A program made the position numbers and the translations under genes. Below are positions 29,709-36,405 of a stretch of DNA of 41,306 bases, piece by piece. Each line of letters opens with the position of its first letter. The stretch's first letter is position 1. Where the stretch lies: the NCBI GenBank assembly GCA_050245915.1, contig JBFWWZ010000023.1, positions 1 through 41,306 of the forward strand, read 5' to 3'. The notes below the pieces were generated by a model. That model did no database searches, was not told the DNA's origin, and saw only the letters and a program-made list of their open reading frames with translations. The DNA comes from JBDSKH01 sp050245915 (GTDB taxonomy: Bacteria; Actinomycetota; Actinomycetes; Actinomycetales; Microbacteriaceae).

Positions 29709-30845
29709 ATGACCCGGCTCCTCGTCCTCTCGCTCGTGGCGGCGCTGCTGCTCACCGGGTGCGGGCCGCAGCCGATCACGCAGCCCGGCTCGCCTCCGCC
29801 GTCCCCGACGGCAGACGTCGACGGGGTGCAGCCGGCGGGGACGCCCGCCGATGTGGTGACCGGGCTCGCGGCGCCGTGGTCGATCCTGCGCATCTCCGCC
29901 GATGAAGGCGGTGAGATGCTCACGCTCGTCAGCGAGCGCGACTCGGGCGTGATCGAAGAGGTGGTCGGCGACGGGTTGCAGGCGATCGGCACCGTTCCCG
30001 GTGTCGTGCACCAGGGCGAGGGCGGGCTGCTCGGGCTGGCCTACCTCGACGACGACGGTGACCACTATCTCTACGCATACGTCACCGCCGAGAGCGACAA
30101 CCGCATCGTGCGGATGGAGTTCCACGAAGACCACACGCTCGGTGAGCCGGAGGTCGTGCTCGACGGACTGGCCAAGGCGGGCAACCACAACGGCGGGCGG
30201 ATCGCGTTCGGGCCCGACGGCATGCTGTACGCGACCGTGGGCGACGCGGGCAACCCGGACTCCGCCCAAGACCCGCAGTCGCTGAACGGCAAGATCCTGC
30301 GCATGACGCCGACCGGCGACGTGCCCGGCGACAATCCGACCACGGGGTCGTACGTCTACTCGATGGGGCACCGCAACCCGCAAGGCATCGCGTGGGATTC
30401 CGACGGGCAGCTCTGGGCGGCCGAGTTCGGGCAAGACACCTGGGACGAGTTCAACCGCATCGTGCCGGGCGGCAACTACGGCTGGCCGGTGGTCGAGGGA
30501 ATGTCGGGCGGGGTCTCGACGGGCTCGACCACCGATTTCATCGACCCATGGGCACAGTGGCCGACCGACGACGCCAGCCCGAGCGGGCTCGCCTACCTCG
30601 ACGGCACCTTCTTCCTGGCGGGGCTCGGCGGGCAGCGGCTCTGGGCGATCTACGTGGACGAGCAGTCCGAGACGGCGAGCGCCGTGCCGTGGTTCGTACA
30701 GCAGTACGGCCGCATCCGGGATGTCACGCCCGGCCCCGACGGCTGGCTCTGGATGCTGACCAACAATACCGACGGGCGCGGCAGTCCCCTCGAGGGCGAC
30801 GACCGCATCCTGCAGGTGCGTCTCACCCCGCTGGCGGAGGGGTAG
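29709..30845 (+). CDS. PQQ-dependent sugar dehydrogenase-like lipoprotein
   Basis: A 378-residue exported lipoprotein. The signal peptide MTRLLVLSLVAALLLTGC has a lipobox with the lipidated Cys18, then a Pro/Ser-rich spacer to about residue 45 and a six-bladed propeller of the soluble glucose dehydrogenase / aldose sugar dehydrogenase type. The catalytic His is in AGNHNGGRIAFGPDGMLY, with VGDAGN, GHRNPQGIAW and GGNYGWPVVEG at expected positions. It would oxidise sugars at the cell surface if PQQ is available; no PQQ synthesis genes are in the window. The -10 TAGCGT (29696-29701), 7 nt before the ATG, overlaps the previous stop codon. Confidence 0.92.
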   Translation: MTRLLVLSLVAALLLTGCGPQPITQPGSPPPSPTADVDGVQPAGTPADVVTGLAAPWSILRISADEGGEMLTLVSERDSGVIEEVVGDGLQAIGTVPGVVHQGEGGLLGLAYLDDDGDHYLYAYVTAESDNRIVRMEFHEDHTLGEPEVVLDGLAKAGNHNGGRIAFGPDGMLYATVGDAGNPDSAQDPQSLNGKILRMTPTGDVPGDNPTTGSYVYSMGHRNPQGIAWDSDGQLWAAEFGQDTWDEFNRIVPGGNYGWPVVEGMSGGVSTGSTTDFIDPWAQWPTDDASPSGLAYLDGTFFLAGLGGQRLWAIYVDEQSETASAVPWFVQQYGRIRDVTPGPDGWLWMLTNNTDGRGSPLEGDDRILQVRLTPLAEG

Positions 30846-30847
30846 GA

Positions 30848-31306
30848 GTGGCGGACCTCGACCGCGTCCGCACCTGGGCGGACGCCCTGATCCGGCTGCA
30901 CCTCGACCCGTCGTGGACGTTCGGGTTCGACAACGCGCGCACCCGCGCCGGACTCTGCAGCTACGACAAGAAGCGCATCTCCGTGTCGCGCCTGCTGGCG
31001 GGGCGCTACGACGACGACGAGATCCACCAGGTGCTGCTCCACGAGGTGGCGCATGCGATCGCCGGGGCGAGTGCCGGGCACGGCCCACGGTGGAAGAAGG
31101 TCGCGCGCGACCTCGGCTACGAAGGAAAGCGGCTGCACGGCGGCGCGATCGCCGATGAGCTGGCTCCCTGGATCGGGCACTGCCCGAACGGCCACGTGCA
31201 CTACCGGTACAAGCGGCCGACCCGCGTGGTGTCGTGCGCGAAATGCTCGCGCCGCTTCGACCTGCGGTACCAGATCTCGTGGCAGAAGCGCGACGTCGCA
31301 GCGTAG
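30848..31306 (+). CDS. SprT-like zinc metallopeptidase family protein
   Basis: A 152-residue SprT-like protein. The zinc-binding helix is VLLHEVAHAI (HExxH), a third ligand is probably in GHGPRWKKVARDLG, and a C-terminal zinc ribbon is suggested by HCPNGHVHYRY and SCAKCSRRFD. Eukaryotic relatives (SPRTN/Spartan) cleave DNA-protein crosslinks; the bacterial role is unclear. The GTG start is 3 nt after the sugar dehydrogenase stop, with GGAGG upstream, so the genes are probably co-transcribed. The stop codon TAG abuts the first palindromic repeat. Confidence 0.9.
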   Translation: MADLDRVRTWADALIRLHLDPSWTFGFDNARTRAGLCSYDKKRISVSRLLAGRYDDDEIHQVLLHEVAHAIAGASAGHGPRWKKVARDLGYEGKRLHGGAIADELAPWIGHCPNGHVHYRYKRPTRVVSCAKCSRRFDLRYQISWQKRDVAA

Positions 31307-31377
31307 GTTTCGACACGCCGCTTCTCGGCTACTCAACCAGCGGTTTCGACACGCCGCTTCGCGGCTACTCAACCAGC
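31306..31377 (+). repeat. Two 36-bp palindromic repeats in tandem
   Basis: Copies at 31306-31341 and 31342-31377 lie head to tail with no gap and differ at one base (CTTCTCGGC versus CTTCGCGGC). Each starts GGTTTCGACAC, has a GCCGC/GCGGC stem and ends TACTCAACCAGC. They are the same family as the elements near the str operon. They lie immediately after the SprT-like stop. Confidence 0.88.
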
Positions 31378-31384
31378 GTCGGGG

Positions 31385-31405
31385 GTAACCGGCAGGATCG
31401 GTTAC
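31385..31405. promoter_or_regulatory. Inverted repeat over the CGNR promoter
   Basis: GTAACCG, 7 bp, then CGGTTAC, ending directly before the ATG at 31406. A CAGGAT -10-like box (31393-31398) lies between and into the arms. It looks like an operator covering the promoter of a leaderless gene, possibly bound by the CGNR protein itself. Confidence 0.45.
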
Positions 31406-32026
31406 ATGCGATTCACGTCGGGTGAGACGATGGCGCCGGCAGACGGCGTCCCGTGGTTCTTCGATGCCGGCTCCGACAGCCTCGAGTTCGCCTACTCGGG
31501 CGACATGCGCCGCGACGACCTCGGCGAGCGGCTGAACTCCCCCGCGGATCTCGGCCGCTGGCTCGCGGAGCGGATCGAGCGGATCGACCCCGGCGACGTC
31601 AGCGACCGCGACCTCTCGGATGCCCTCAACCTGCGGGACGCACTAAGCGGTCTCTACCTGGCCGCGGCATCCGGGGCCCCTCTCCCCGCCGACGACATCG
31701 ACACCGTCAACCTGTACGCGGCGACACCGGACATCCCGCCGGCGCTGGGCGGCGGGCAGCGGCAGGCCGGCGCCGGCCGCCTCCGGGTTGGCCAGGTGCT
31801 GTCGACGCTCGCCCGCGATGCGGTCGAGATCTTCGGTCACCTCGACGAGACGCGGGTGCGCACATGCGACGACTCAACGTGCCGCATGGTCTTCCATGAC
31901 GAATCGCGCACCAACAATCGCCGGTGGTGCTCCATGGAGCGCTGCGGCAACCGGGCCAAAGTGCGGGCCCACCGTGAGCGGGCGGCCATGCGCCGCCTCG
32001 AGGAGCGAGGCCGTCAGCTCTGGTGA
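31406..32026 (+). CDS. CGNR zinc-finger protein
   Basis: A 206-residue protein of the ABATE/CGNR family. The N-terminal part (about 1-150) is the ABATE-like stress-induced region. The C-terminal zinc finger has Cys in TCDDSTCRMVF and RRWCSMERCGNRAKVRAHR, with the signature CGNR. Such proteins are thought to be transcriptional regulators. The start at 31406 fits a leaderless mRNA (CAGGAT box 7 nt upstream); an in-frame ATG at 31430 is an alternative. Its stop is 1 bp from the stop of the convergent DUF427 gene. Confidence 0.88.
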   Translation: MRFTSGETMAPADGVPWFFDAGSDSLEFAYSGDMRRDDLGERLNSPADLGRWLAERIERIDPGDVSDRDLSDALNLRDALSGLYLAAASGAPLPADDIDTVNLYAATPDIPPALGGGQRQAGAGRLRVGQVLSTLARDAVEIFGHLDETRVRTCDDSTCRMVFHDESRTNNRRWCSMERCGNRAKVRAHRERAAMRRLEERGRQLW

Positions 32027-32027
32027 G

Positions 32028-32330
32028 CTACGAGACCTTGACTTCCTTCCAGAACGCGACGTAGTTCGAGAAGTCCTTGCCGACGCGGTCGAACGCGGTC
32101 GGGTACGGGTGCGGGTAGCTCCAGGCACGGTCTTGCAGCAGGGTGTCGCCGTCCTTCACCGAGAAGTACTGGCACTCGCCCTTCCACGGGCAGGTGTACG
32201 GGGTGGGGCTCTCGGCGAGCAGGTCGGTGTTCACACTCGACGGCGGGAAGTACACGTTCCCCTCGATGTGCAGCACGTCGGCTTCATCGGCTTCGGCGAG
32301 GACGATTCCATTCAGAGTTGCAGTAGGCAT
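32028..32330 (-). CDS. DUF427 domain protein
   Basis: A 100-residue protein that is entirely one DUF427 domain: GNVYFPPSSVN, TYCPWKGE-like TCPWKGECQYFS and AWSYPHPYPTAF are the recognisable positions. The function of the family is not established. Its start is 16 nt after the stop of the ComB-like gene, so it is probably the third gene of an EVE/ComB-like/DUF427 operon. No clear Shine-Dalgarno is seen; an 18-bp inverted repeat occupies the space before the ATG. Confidence 0.9.
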   Translation of the reverse strand: MPTATLNGIVLAEADEADVLHIEGNVYFPPSSVNTDLLAESPTPYTCPWKGECQYFSVKDGDTLLQDRAWSYPHPYPTAFDRVGKDFSNYVAFWKEVKVS

Positions 32331-32331
32331 A

Positions 32332-32349
32332 TAGGTGACAACACACCTA
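32332..32349. promoter_or_regulatory. 18-bp inverted repeat before the DUF427 gene
   Basis: TAGGTG-ACAACA-CACCTA, one base upstream of the ATG at 32330; one arm contains the stop codon of the ComB-like gene. It could be an operator or an RNA hairpin that affects DUF427 translation. Confidence 0.35.
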
Positions 32350-32778
32350 CTTGCTGAGTGATTCCCGGGCGGTCTCACTCGCGGACAGCAGATGCCGGGT
32401 GGCGGTGCGCAGGCCCCGATAGGCGGATGCGGCTGCCGCGGCCTCCGGGGACTGGTGGTCGATGCCGACGGCGGCGATCGCCTCGATGACCGCGCCGGCG
32501 GCGAGGAGGTCTTCGACGGCGAAGCGCAGCGACCCGTCGCCGCGGGCCGCGCCCGCCGCGACCACCGCGATGCGGAAACGTCCGCCGTGCTCCTGCTGCT
32601 GCGCCAGCGCCCAGGCGCCGAGCTCCTCAGCGCGTTCGAGCGTGCCGGGGACCGCGCCGTCGGGGCCGGGGGTCTCGAGAAGCTGGGACACCCACACGAC
32701 GGCCTCGGCATCCTGACCGATGGAGGCGGCCCCGGCGTGACCCCAATCGAATCGGACCTGGTACGCGCTCTGACTCAC
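32347..32778 (-). CDS. Shortened ComB-like (2-phosphosulfolactate phosphatase family) protein
   Basis: A 143-residue protein. The start (YQVRFDWGHAGAASIGQDAEAVVWV) and the second half (FRIAVVAAGAARGDGSLRFAVEDLLAAGAVIEAI) match the two ends of ComB-type proteins, which usually have about 240 residues; the central section with the expected metal and substrate residues appears to be missing. Enzyme activity is therefore doubtful. The frame is intact and the GTG start (32778) overlaps the EVE stop (GTGA), so it looks like a maintained gene rather than a pseudogene. Confidence 0.75.
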   Translation of the reverse strand: MSQSAYQVRFDWGHAGAASIGQDAEAVVWVSQLLETPGPDGAVPGTLERAEELGAWALAQQQEHGGRFRIAVVAAGAARGDGSLRFAVEDLLAAGAVIEAIAAVGIDHQSPEAAAAASAYRGLRTATRHLLSASETARESLSK

Positions 32779-33200
32779 CCGAGAAGGCTAGCGGCGCCCA
32801 TCGCCCGCGCGATCGTCTCGAAGTCGCCGCGGGTCAGCTCGACCTGGCCGCGCCGCATGATGTAGCCCCAGTTGCGGTTGCCGCGGGTCAGCTCGAGCGC
32901 GTCGAGGAGCGGCGCGATCGGGGCGGAGCGGGCGGACTCGTCGAATTCGACCCGCCGGCGCCACGGATGCCGGTCGCCTTCGTCGGCCTGCCACGGCTCG
33001 CCATCGGCGATCCGTCCGATGGCGGTGAACTCGCGCAGCGGCTCACCCTCGGGATAGTCGGTCTTCGGCGAGTAGTAGACGAGCCCGTCGCCCGGCGCGA
33101 GCCGCTTCACCGACGCGGCGCCGTGATTCACCTGGGCGATGCCGAGCGCGACGCCGCGCTCGACGTGGCTGCGCTGCACGACTCCGAGCCAGTACCTCAT
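32775..33200 (-). CDS. EVE domain protein
   Basis: A 141-residue protein consisting of one EVE domain (UPF0310-like): MRYWLGVVQRSHV at the N-terminus, APGDGLVYYSPKTDYP in the middle and NWGYIMRRGQVELT near the end. EVE domains belong to the PUA-like superfamily and are thought to bind modified bases or RNA. The ATG has a CATGAT box 6 nt upstream and no Shine-Dalgarno (leaderless). It heads the EVE/ComB-like/DUF427 operon and diverges from the SRPBCC gene. Confidence 0.9.
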   Translation of the reverse strand: MRYWLGVVQRSHVERGVALGIAQVNHGAASVKRLAPGDGLVYYSPKTDYPEGEPLREFTAIGRIADGEPWQADEGDRHPWRRRVEFDESARSAPIAPLLDALELTRGNRNWGYIMRRGQVELTRGDFETIARAMGAASLLG

Positions 33201-33206
33201 GCGCGG

Positions 33207-33221
33207 ATCATGTCGCAGACT
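33207..33221. promoter_or_regulatory. Back-to-back leaderless promoters (EVE / SRPBCC)
   Basis: CATGAT on the minus strand (33212-33207) lies 6 nt before the EVE ATG and CAGACT on the plus strand (33216-33221) lies 6 nt before the SRPBCC ATG. The start codons are 27 bp apart. The boxes are weaker than the TANNNT type but both have the conserved A2 and T6. Confidence 0.35.
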
Positions 33222-33227
33222 GGGGAC

Positions 33228-33704
33228 ATGCGGGTCCAGCTGAAGCTCGTCCTCGACGCCCACCCCGACGCGGTGTGGGCGGCGCTCCGTTCGCCGGCCG
33301 TCCTGGCGGAGGTCGCGCGACCCTTCTTCTCGTTCGAGCCGCTCTCGCCGCGCGGTCTGCCGAAGACCTGGACCGAGGGTCCGCACCCCATGCGGGCGCG
33401 AGCGCTGTTCGACCTCGTGCCGGCCGGCGAGCAGGTGATCGACATCCGCTTCCACGAGCACGGCGATGTGCGCATCGTCGAGGACGCGGGTGGCCCGGTG
33501 TCGGGTCCGCTCGCGGTGATCACCGAGTGGCGGCACCGGATGGCCGTGTCACCCGCCGCTGCCGGTCGCACCCTGTACCGCGATCGCCTCGACATCTCGG
33601 CGGGGCTGCTCACCCCGCTCGTCTGGATCGGCACCTGGGCGTTCTGGCAGTGGCGGGCGTTCCAGCTCACCCGGCTCGCACCGGGCTGGCGTGACGCTCG
33701 ATGA
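33228..33704 (+). CDS. SRPBCC / START-like protein
   Basis: A 158-residue protein with the opening LKLVLDAHPDAVWAALRSP and the C-terminal helix region DRLDISAGLLTPLVWIGTWAFW of SRPBCC (polyketide cyclase/START-like) proteins, a fold that binds hydrophobic ligands. I cannot assign a ligand. Its last 38 bp overlap the 3' end of the convergent glycosyltransferase gene. Confidence 0.75.
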   Translation: MRVQLKLVLDAHPDAVWAALRSPAVLAEVARPFFSFEPLSPRGLPKTWTEGPHPMRARALFDLVPAGEQVIDIRFHEHGDVRIVEDAGGPVSGPLAVITEWRHRMAVSPAAAGRTLYRDRLDISAGLLTPLVWIGTWAFWQWRAFQLTRLAPGWRDAR

Positions 33705-34965
33705 TGGGCAGGATGCCGGCGACGCCCGGTGACGCAGCGATCTCGGCGCCCAGCCGCGCGGCCGCGGTCCGGTAGGACGGGTCGGCGAGCACACGATCGA
33801 CGGCCGCGGCGACCTTCTCGGCCGACGGGGTGTTCGTCTTGAGGCTGACGCCCGCGCCGGTCCAGACGATCCGCGCCGACACCTCCGCCTTGTCCTCGGT
33901 CACGCCTGCCACGACCATCGGCACGCCGTGCGCGAGGGCGTAGTGCACGCCGCCGTATCCGCCATTGGTGACGAAGACATCCACCTTGTCGAAGAGCGCC
34001 TCGTACGGGATGAACTCCGCGACGCGGGCGTTCTCGGGCAGCTGCGCCTCGATCCACTCGGTGTCGCGTCCCCCCGTGGCGGCGACGACGAGGACGTCGC
34101 GGTCGGCGAGGCCCCGGATCGTCGGCAGCAGAAGCTCCTCGAAGTCGTTGTTCGCGACCGTGCCCTGGGAGACGTGCACCACTGGACGGCCGCCGTCGAG
34201 GTCCTTCCACCAGGCGGGGAGCTTGGCTGTCACCGCGCCGCCGCGCGACACCGGGCCGATGAACGCGACCTCGGTGGTCAGGTCGGAGCGCGGGTACTCG
34301 AAGCCGGGCACGGAGAACTGAACGACGGCATCCGCCGCCGACGGCCAGTCGAGGAAGAAGCCGGGGAACGGCCGGCCGGTGATCTGGCGGTGCAGCCGCT
34401 CGGCCTCTTTCTGAACGGGACCGAAGATCCCCTTCTGGGTGACCGCGGTCAGGGCGGCGTTGCGGAGCCGTCCGATCGGGCCGGGCAGGGGCGGGATCCC
34501 GAGGCCGAACGGGGCGGTGTCCCTGCTGCTCAGACCGAGCGGGATCGTGCCGAGCACGAGGATCGCCGGGCGCTCCGCGCGCGGTTTCCCGAGCAGCGGG
34601 GCGAGCCCCGCGAACAGCGGCTCGGACAGGATGACATCGACCGGTTCCTCGGCGATGGCGGCCTCGACCGCGGCCGCCTGGGCGGGCATCGGCGAGAGGA
34701 AGATCGCCTTCATGTCGTACCGGATCGCCGCGGGGCCGGTCAGGCCGACGCGACCGGGGAAGGCGGTGTCGATCTCGCGATCGTCGAAGTCGGCCTCGGG
34801 AGGCAGCGGCAGGAATGCGGCGCCGCTGCGCTCGACCGCGTCGCGATACCGCGATCCGGTCAGGATGCGGACGCGGTGCCCCGCCTCGATCAGAGTCGAC
34901 GCGACGGGCAGGAGCGGGGTGATGTGCCCGACGACGGGTGTGCTGGTGATCAGGATGCTGGACAT
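33667..34965 (-). CDS. MGT/UGT-type glycosyltransferase
   Basis: A 432-residue GT-B fold glycosyltransferase of family GT1. The N-terminal acceptor domain starts ILITSTPVVGHITPLLPVA, with the conserved His in GHITP, and the C-terminal donor domain has VVHVSQGTVANND and VTNGGYGGVHYALAHGVPMV, the sugar-nucleotide region. Relatives include macrolide- and flavonoid-glucosylating enzymes, so inactivation of a small toxic compound is plausible. The ATG at 34965 has GAGAAAAG upstream. It is divergent from a TetR-family gene 41 bp away, the usual layout for a repressor that senses the enzyme's substrate. Confidence 0.92.
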   Translation of the reverse strand: MSSILITSTPVVGHITPLLPVASTLIEAGHRVRILTGSRYRDAVERSGAAFLPLPPEADFDDREIDTAFPGRVGLTGPAAIRYDMKAIFLSPMPAQAAAVEAAIAEEPVDVILSEPLFAGLAPLLGKPRAERPAILVLGTIPLGLSSRDTAPFGLGIPPLPGPIGRLRNAALTAVTQKGIFGPVQKEAERLHRQITGRPFPGFFLDWPSAADAVVQFSVPGFEYPRSDLTTEVAFIGPVSRGGAVTAKLPAWWKDLDGGRPVVHVSQGTVANNDFEELLLPTIRGLADRDVLVVAATGGRDTEWIEAQLPENARVAEFIPYEALFDKVDVFVTNGGYGGVHYALAHGVPMVVAGVTEDKAEVSARIVWTGAGVSLKTNTPSAEKVAAAVDRVLADPSYRTAAARLGAEIAASPGVAGILPIIERHASPVRAG

Positions 34966-34975
34966 GCTTTTCTCT

Positions 34976-35020
34976 TTGGCTAGGTTGGCGTAGTATTGAA
35001 TGCATCGTGACTGTAGCCAA
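34976..35020. promoter_or_regulatory. TetR/glycosyltransferase divergent promoter with inverted repeat
   Basis: TTGGCTA (34976-34982) and TAGCCAA (35014-35020) are exact inverted repeats spanning the 41-bp gap. Between them TAGTAT (34991-34996, plus) and AATACT (34997-34992, minus) are candidate -10 boxes of the two genes. A TetR dimer bound here would shut both promoters, but the half-site spacing is wider than is typical. Confidence 0.4.
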
Positions 35021-35651
35021 AACTCCCGCACCCCGCAAGTACCGCTCCGACGTGCGCCAGGCGGCGGCCGCCGAGACCCGGCGGCGAGTGGTGCAGGCCG
35101 CCGCGCGCTGCTTCGAGCGCGCCGGGTACGGGCCGACCACCCTGCGCGCGATCGCCGCCGAGGCGGGGGTCAGTGTCGAGACGGTGAACGGGCACGGCCC
35201 GAAAGGAGACCTGCTGTTCGCCGCATTCGAGCTCGCCTTCGCCGGGCGCGAAGGCGACGCGCCCTTCTCCGAGACCGCCGAAGCGCGTGCGGCCCTCACG
35301 GCGTCCACCGCCCCGGACTTCATCGCGGGGGGCGTGCATCTGCTCGTCGACGCGTTCGCCCGTTCGGCAGGCATCTGGCGCGCGCTCACCGCCGCCGCCG
35401 ACGTGGATGCGGCGGTCGCCGCGCGGCTGGAGGGCATGCTCCAGCGACGCCGAGCCGAGTTCGCCGAGGTGGTGCGCCGGCTCAGCGAGCTGGGCTGGCC
35501 GACCGACGACGTCAACGGTGCGACCGATGTGCTGCTCGGCCTGGTGAACCATGAGAACTACCGCCAGTTCGTGGTCTCGAGCGGATGGGACCGCGTACGG
35601 TACGAGGCATGGGTGACCCGGATGATCGCGGTGAATCTCGCGCCCGCCTGA
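35007..35651 (+). CDS. TetR-family regulator
   Basis: A 214-residue regulator. The N-terminal helix-turn-helix is RRRVVQAAARCFERAGYGPTT then LRAIAAEAGVSVETVNGHG (about residues 24-65), and the rest is the all-helical ligand domain. The turn after the recognition helix (NGHGPKGDLL) departs from the common YHFGSKEEL form. The GTG at 35007 is about 10 nt after a TAGTAT box with no Shine-Dalgarno. It probably represses the divergent glycosyltransferase. The next gene overlaps its last 43 bp in another frame. Confidence 0.9.
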   Translation: MTVAKTPAPRKYRSDVRQAAAAETRRRVVQAAARCFERAGYGPTTLRAIAAEAGVSVETVNGHGPKGDLLFAAFELAFAGREGDAPFSETAEARAALTASTAPDFIAGGVHLLVDAFARSAGIWRALTAAADVDAAVAARLEGMLQRRRAEFAEVVRRLSELGWPTDDVNGATDVLLGLVNHENYRQFVVSSGWDRVRYEAWVTRMIAVNLAPA

Positions 35652-36241
35652 CCCCTGAAGACCTGACCCCCGCGACGCTGACCCTCGAGACGATCGACTG
35701 GCGACGCCGCACGTTCGCCCTCTACGCCGAGGTGCGCGCGATCGCCGACCCGGCCGACGCGCATGCGCACTGGTGCGTCGAACGGCAGGACATGTTCCTC
35801 ACCCACCCCGCCTCGGCGGCCGCGGTGCGGCTCGAGGTTGCGGCGTACGACCCCGCGTGGCGATTCGAGGTGCCGATCCAGGATGCCGCACCCGCCTCGT
35901 TCGAGTACGAGACCGGCACCGACGGGGTGGTGACCTTCGACCGCCTGGGTGTTGTCGACATCCCGGATCTCGGCCCCCTCGACGTCTGGCGTCACGAGGG
36001 GTACGGCGGCGGGATCTGGCTGCCGGTGCGCGACACCTCGCCGGACACCTACGGCGGAGGCCGCTACCTGCTCGACACGATCAAGGGCGCCGATCTCGGA
36101 TTCTCGGGCACGAGGCTCGTTCTCGATTTCAACTTCGCATACAACCCATCGTGCGCGTACGACCCCGCGTGGGCGTGCCCGCTTGCGCCCGAAGGCAACC
36201 GGCTGTCGGTGCCGGTCCCGGTCGGCGAGCGGCACCACTGA
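35609..36241 (+). CDS. DUF1684 protein
   Basis: A 210-residue DUF1684 protein. The diagnostic region TYGGGRYLLDTIKGADLG, then LDFNFAYNPSCAYDP and CPLAPEGNRL, is fully conserved. The function is unknown. The start at 35609 is chosen over an ATG eight codons earlier because TACGGT (35596-35601) lies 7 nt before it, the leaderless pattern; this promoter is then inside the end of the tetR gene. Confidence 0.9.
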   Translation: MGDPDDRGESRARLTPEDLTPATLTLETIDWRRRTFALYAEVRAIADPADAHAHWCVERQDMFLTHPASAAAVRLEVAAYDPAWRFEVPIQDAAPASFEYETGTDGVVTFDRLGVVDIPDLGPLDVWRHEGYGGGIWLPVRDTSPDTYGGGRYLLDTIKGADLGFSGTRLVLDFNFAYNPSCAYDPAWACPLAPEGNRLSVPVPVGERHH

Positions 36242-36405
36242 CCGGTCTGCTAGCCTGAAAGCACTTGCCGGGCAATCGCGCCCGCTTGCGTCGTAGAACG
36301 CTTCCCTCCCAGCCTCGCTGGTCGACATCTTTCTCCGGCGAACGTTGACGCCCGATCCGCGGCGTCCTCGCCCCGTTTCAATCCGAAAGCAATCGCACTA
36401 CCCCT
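36242..36405 (+). promoter_or_regulatory. Leader of the DEAD-box helicase gene
   Basis: A 164-bp gap. TAGCCT near 36250 is a possible -10, which would give a leader of about 145 nt; no clear -35 and no good Shine-Dalgarno before the ATG at 36406 are seen. Long leaders are common for DEAD-box RNA helicase genes that are cold-regulated or self-regulated, but no known element is recognised here. Confidence 0.35.

Noticed and set aside
27788..29992. Minus-strand open frame of 734 codons across the ureohydrolase and beyond
   Set aside because: It is in a different frame from the real ureohydrolase and antisense to two plus-strand genes with clear domains; no protein family is seen.
31306..31377. 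CRISPR array or IS end
   Set aside because: Only two units with no spacers between them, and no transposase or cas gene nearby; the unit matches the dispersed palindromic repeats elsewhere in the window.
32347..32778. Pseudogene of a full-length comB
   Set aside because: The frame is intact, it starts by a coupled overlap and has a normal composition, so I keep it as a shortened gene, though a recent deletion cannot be excluded.
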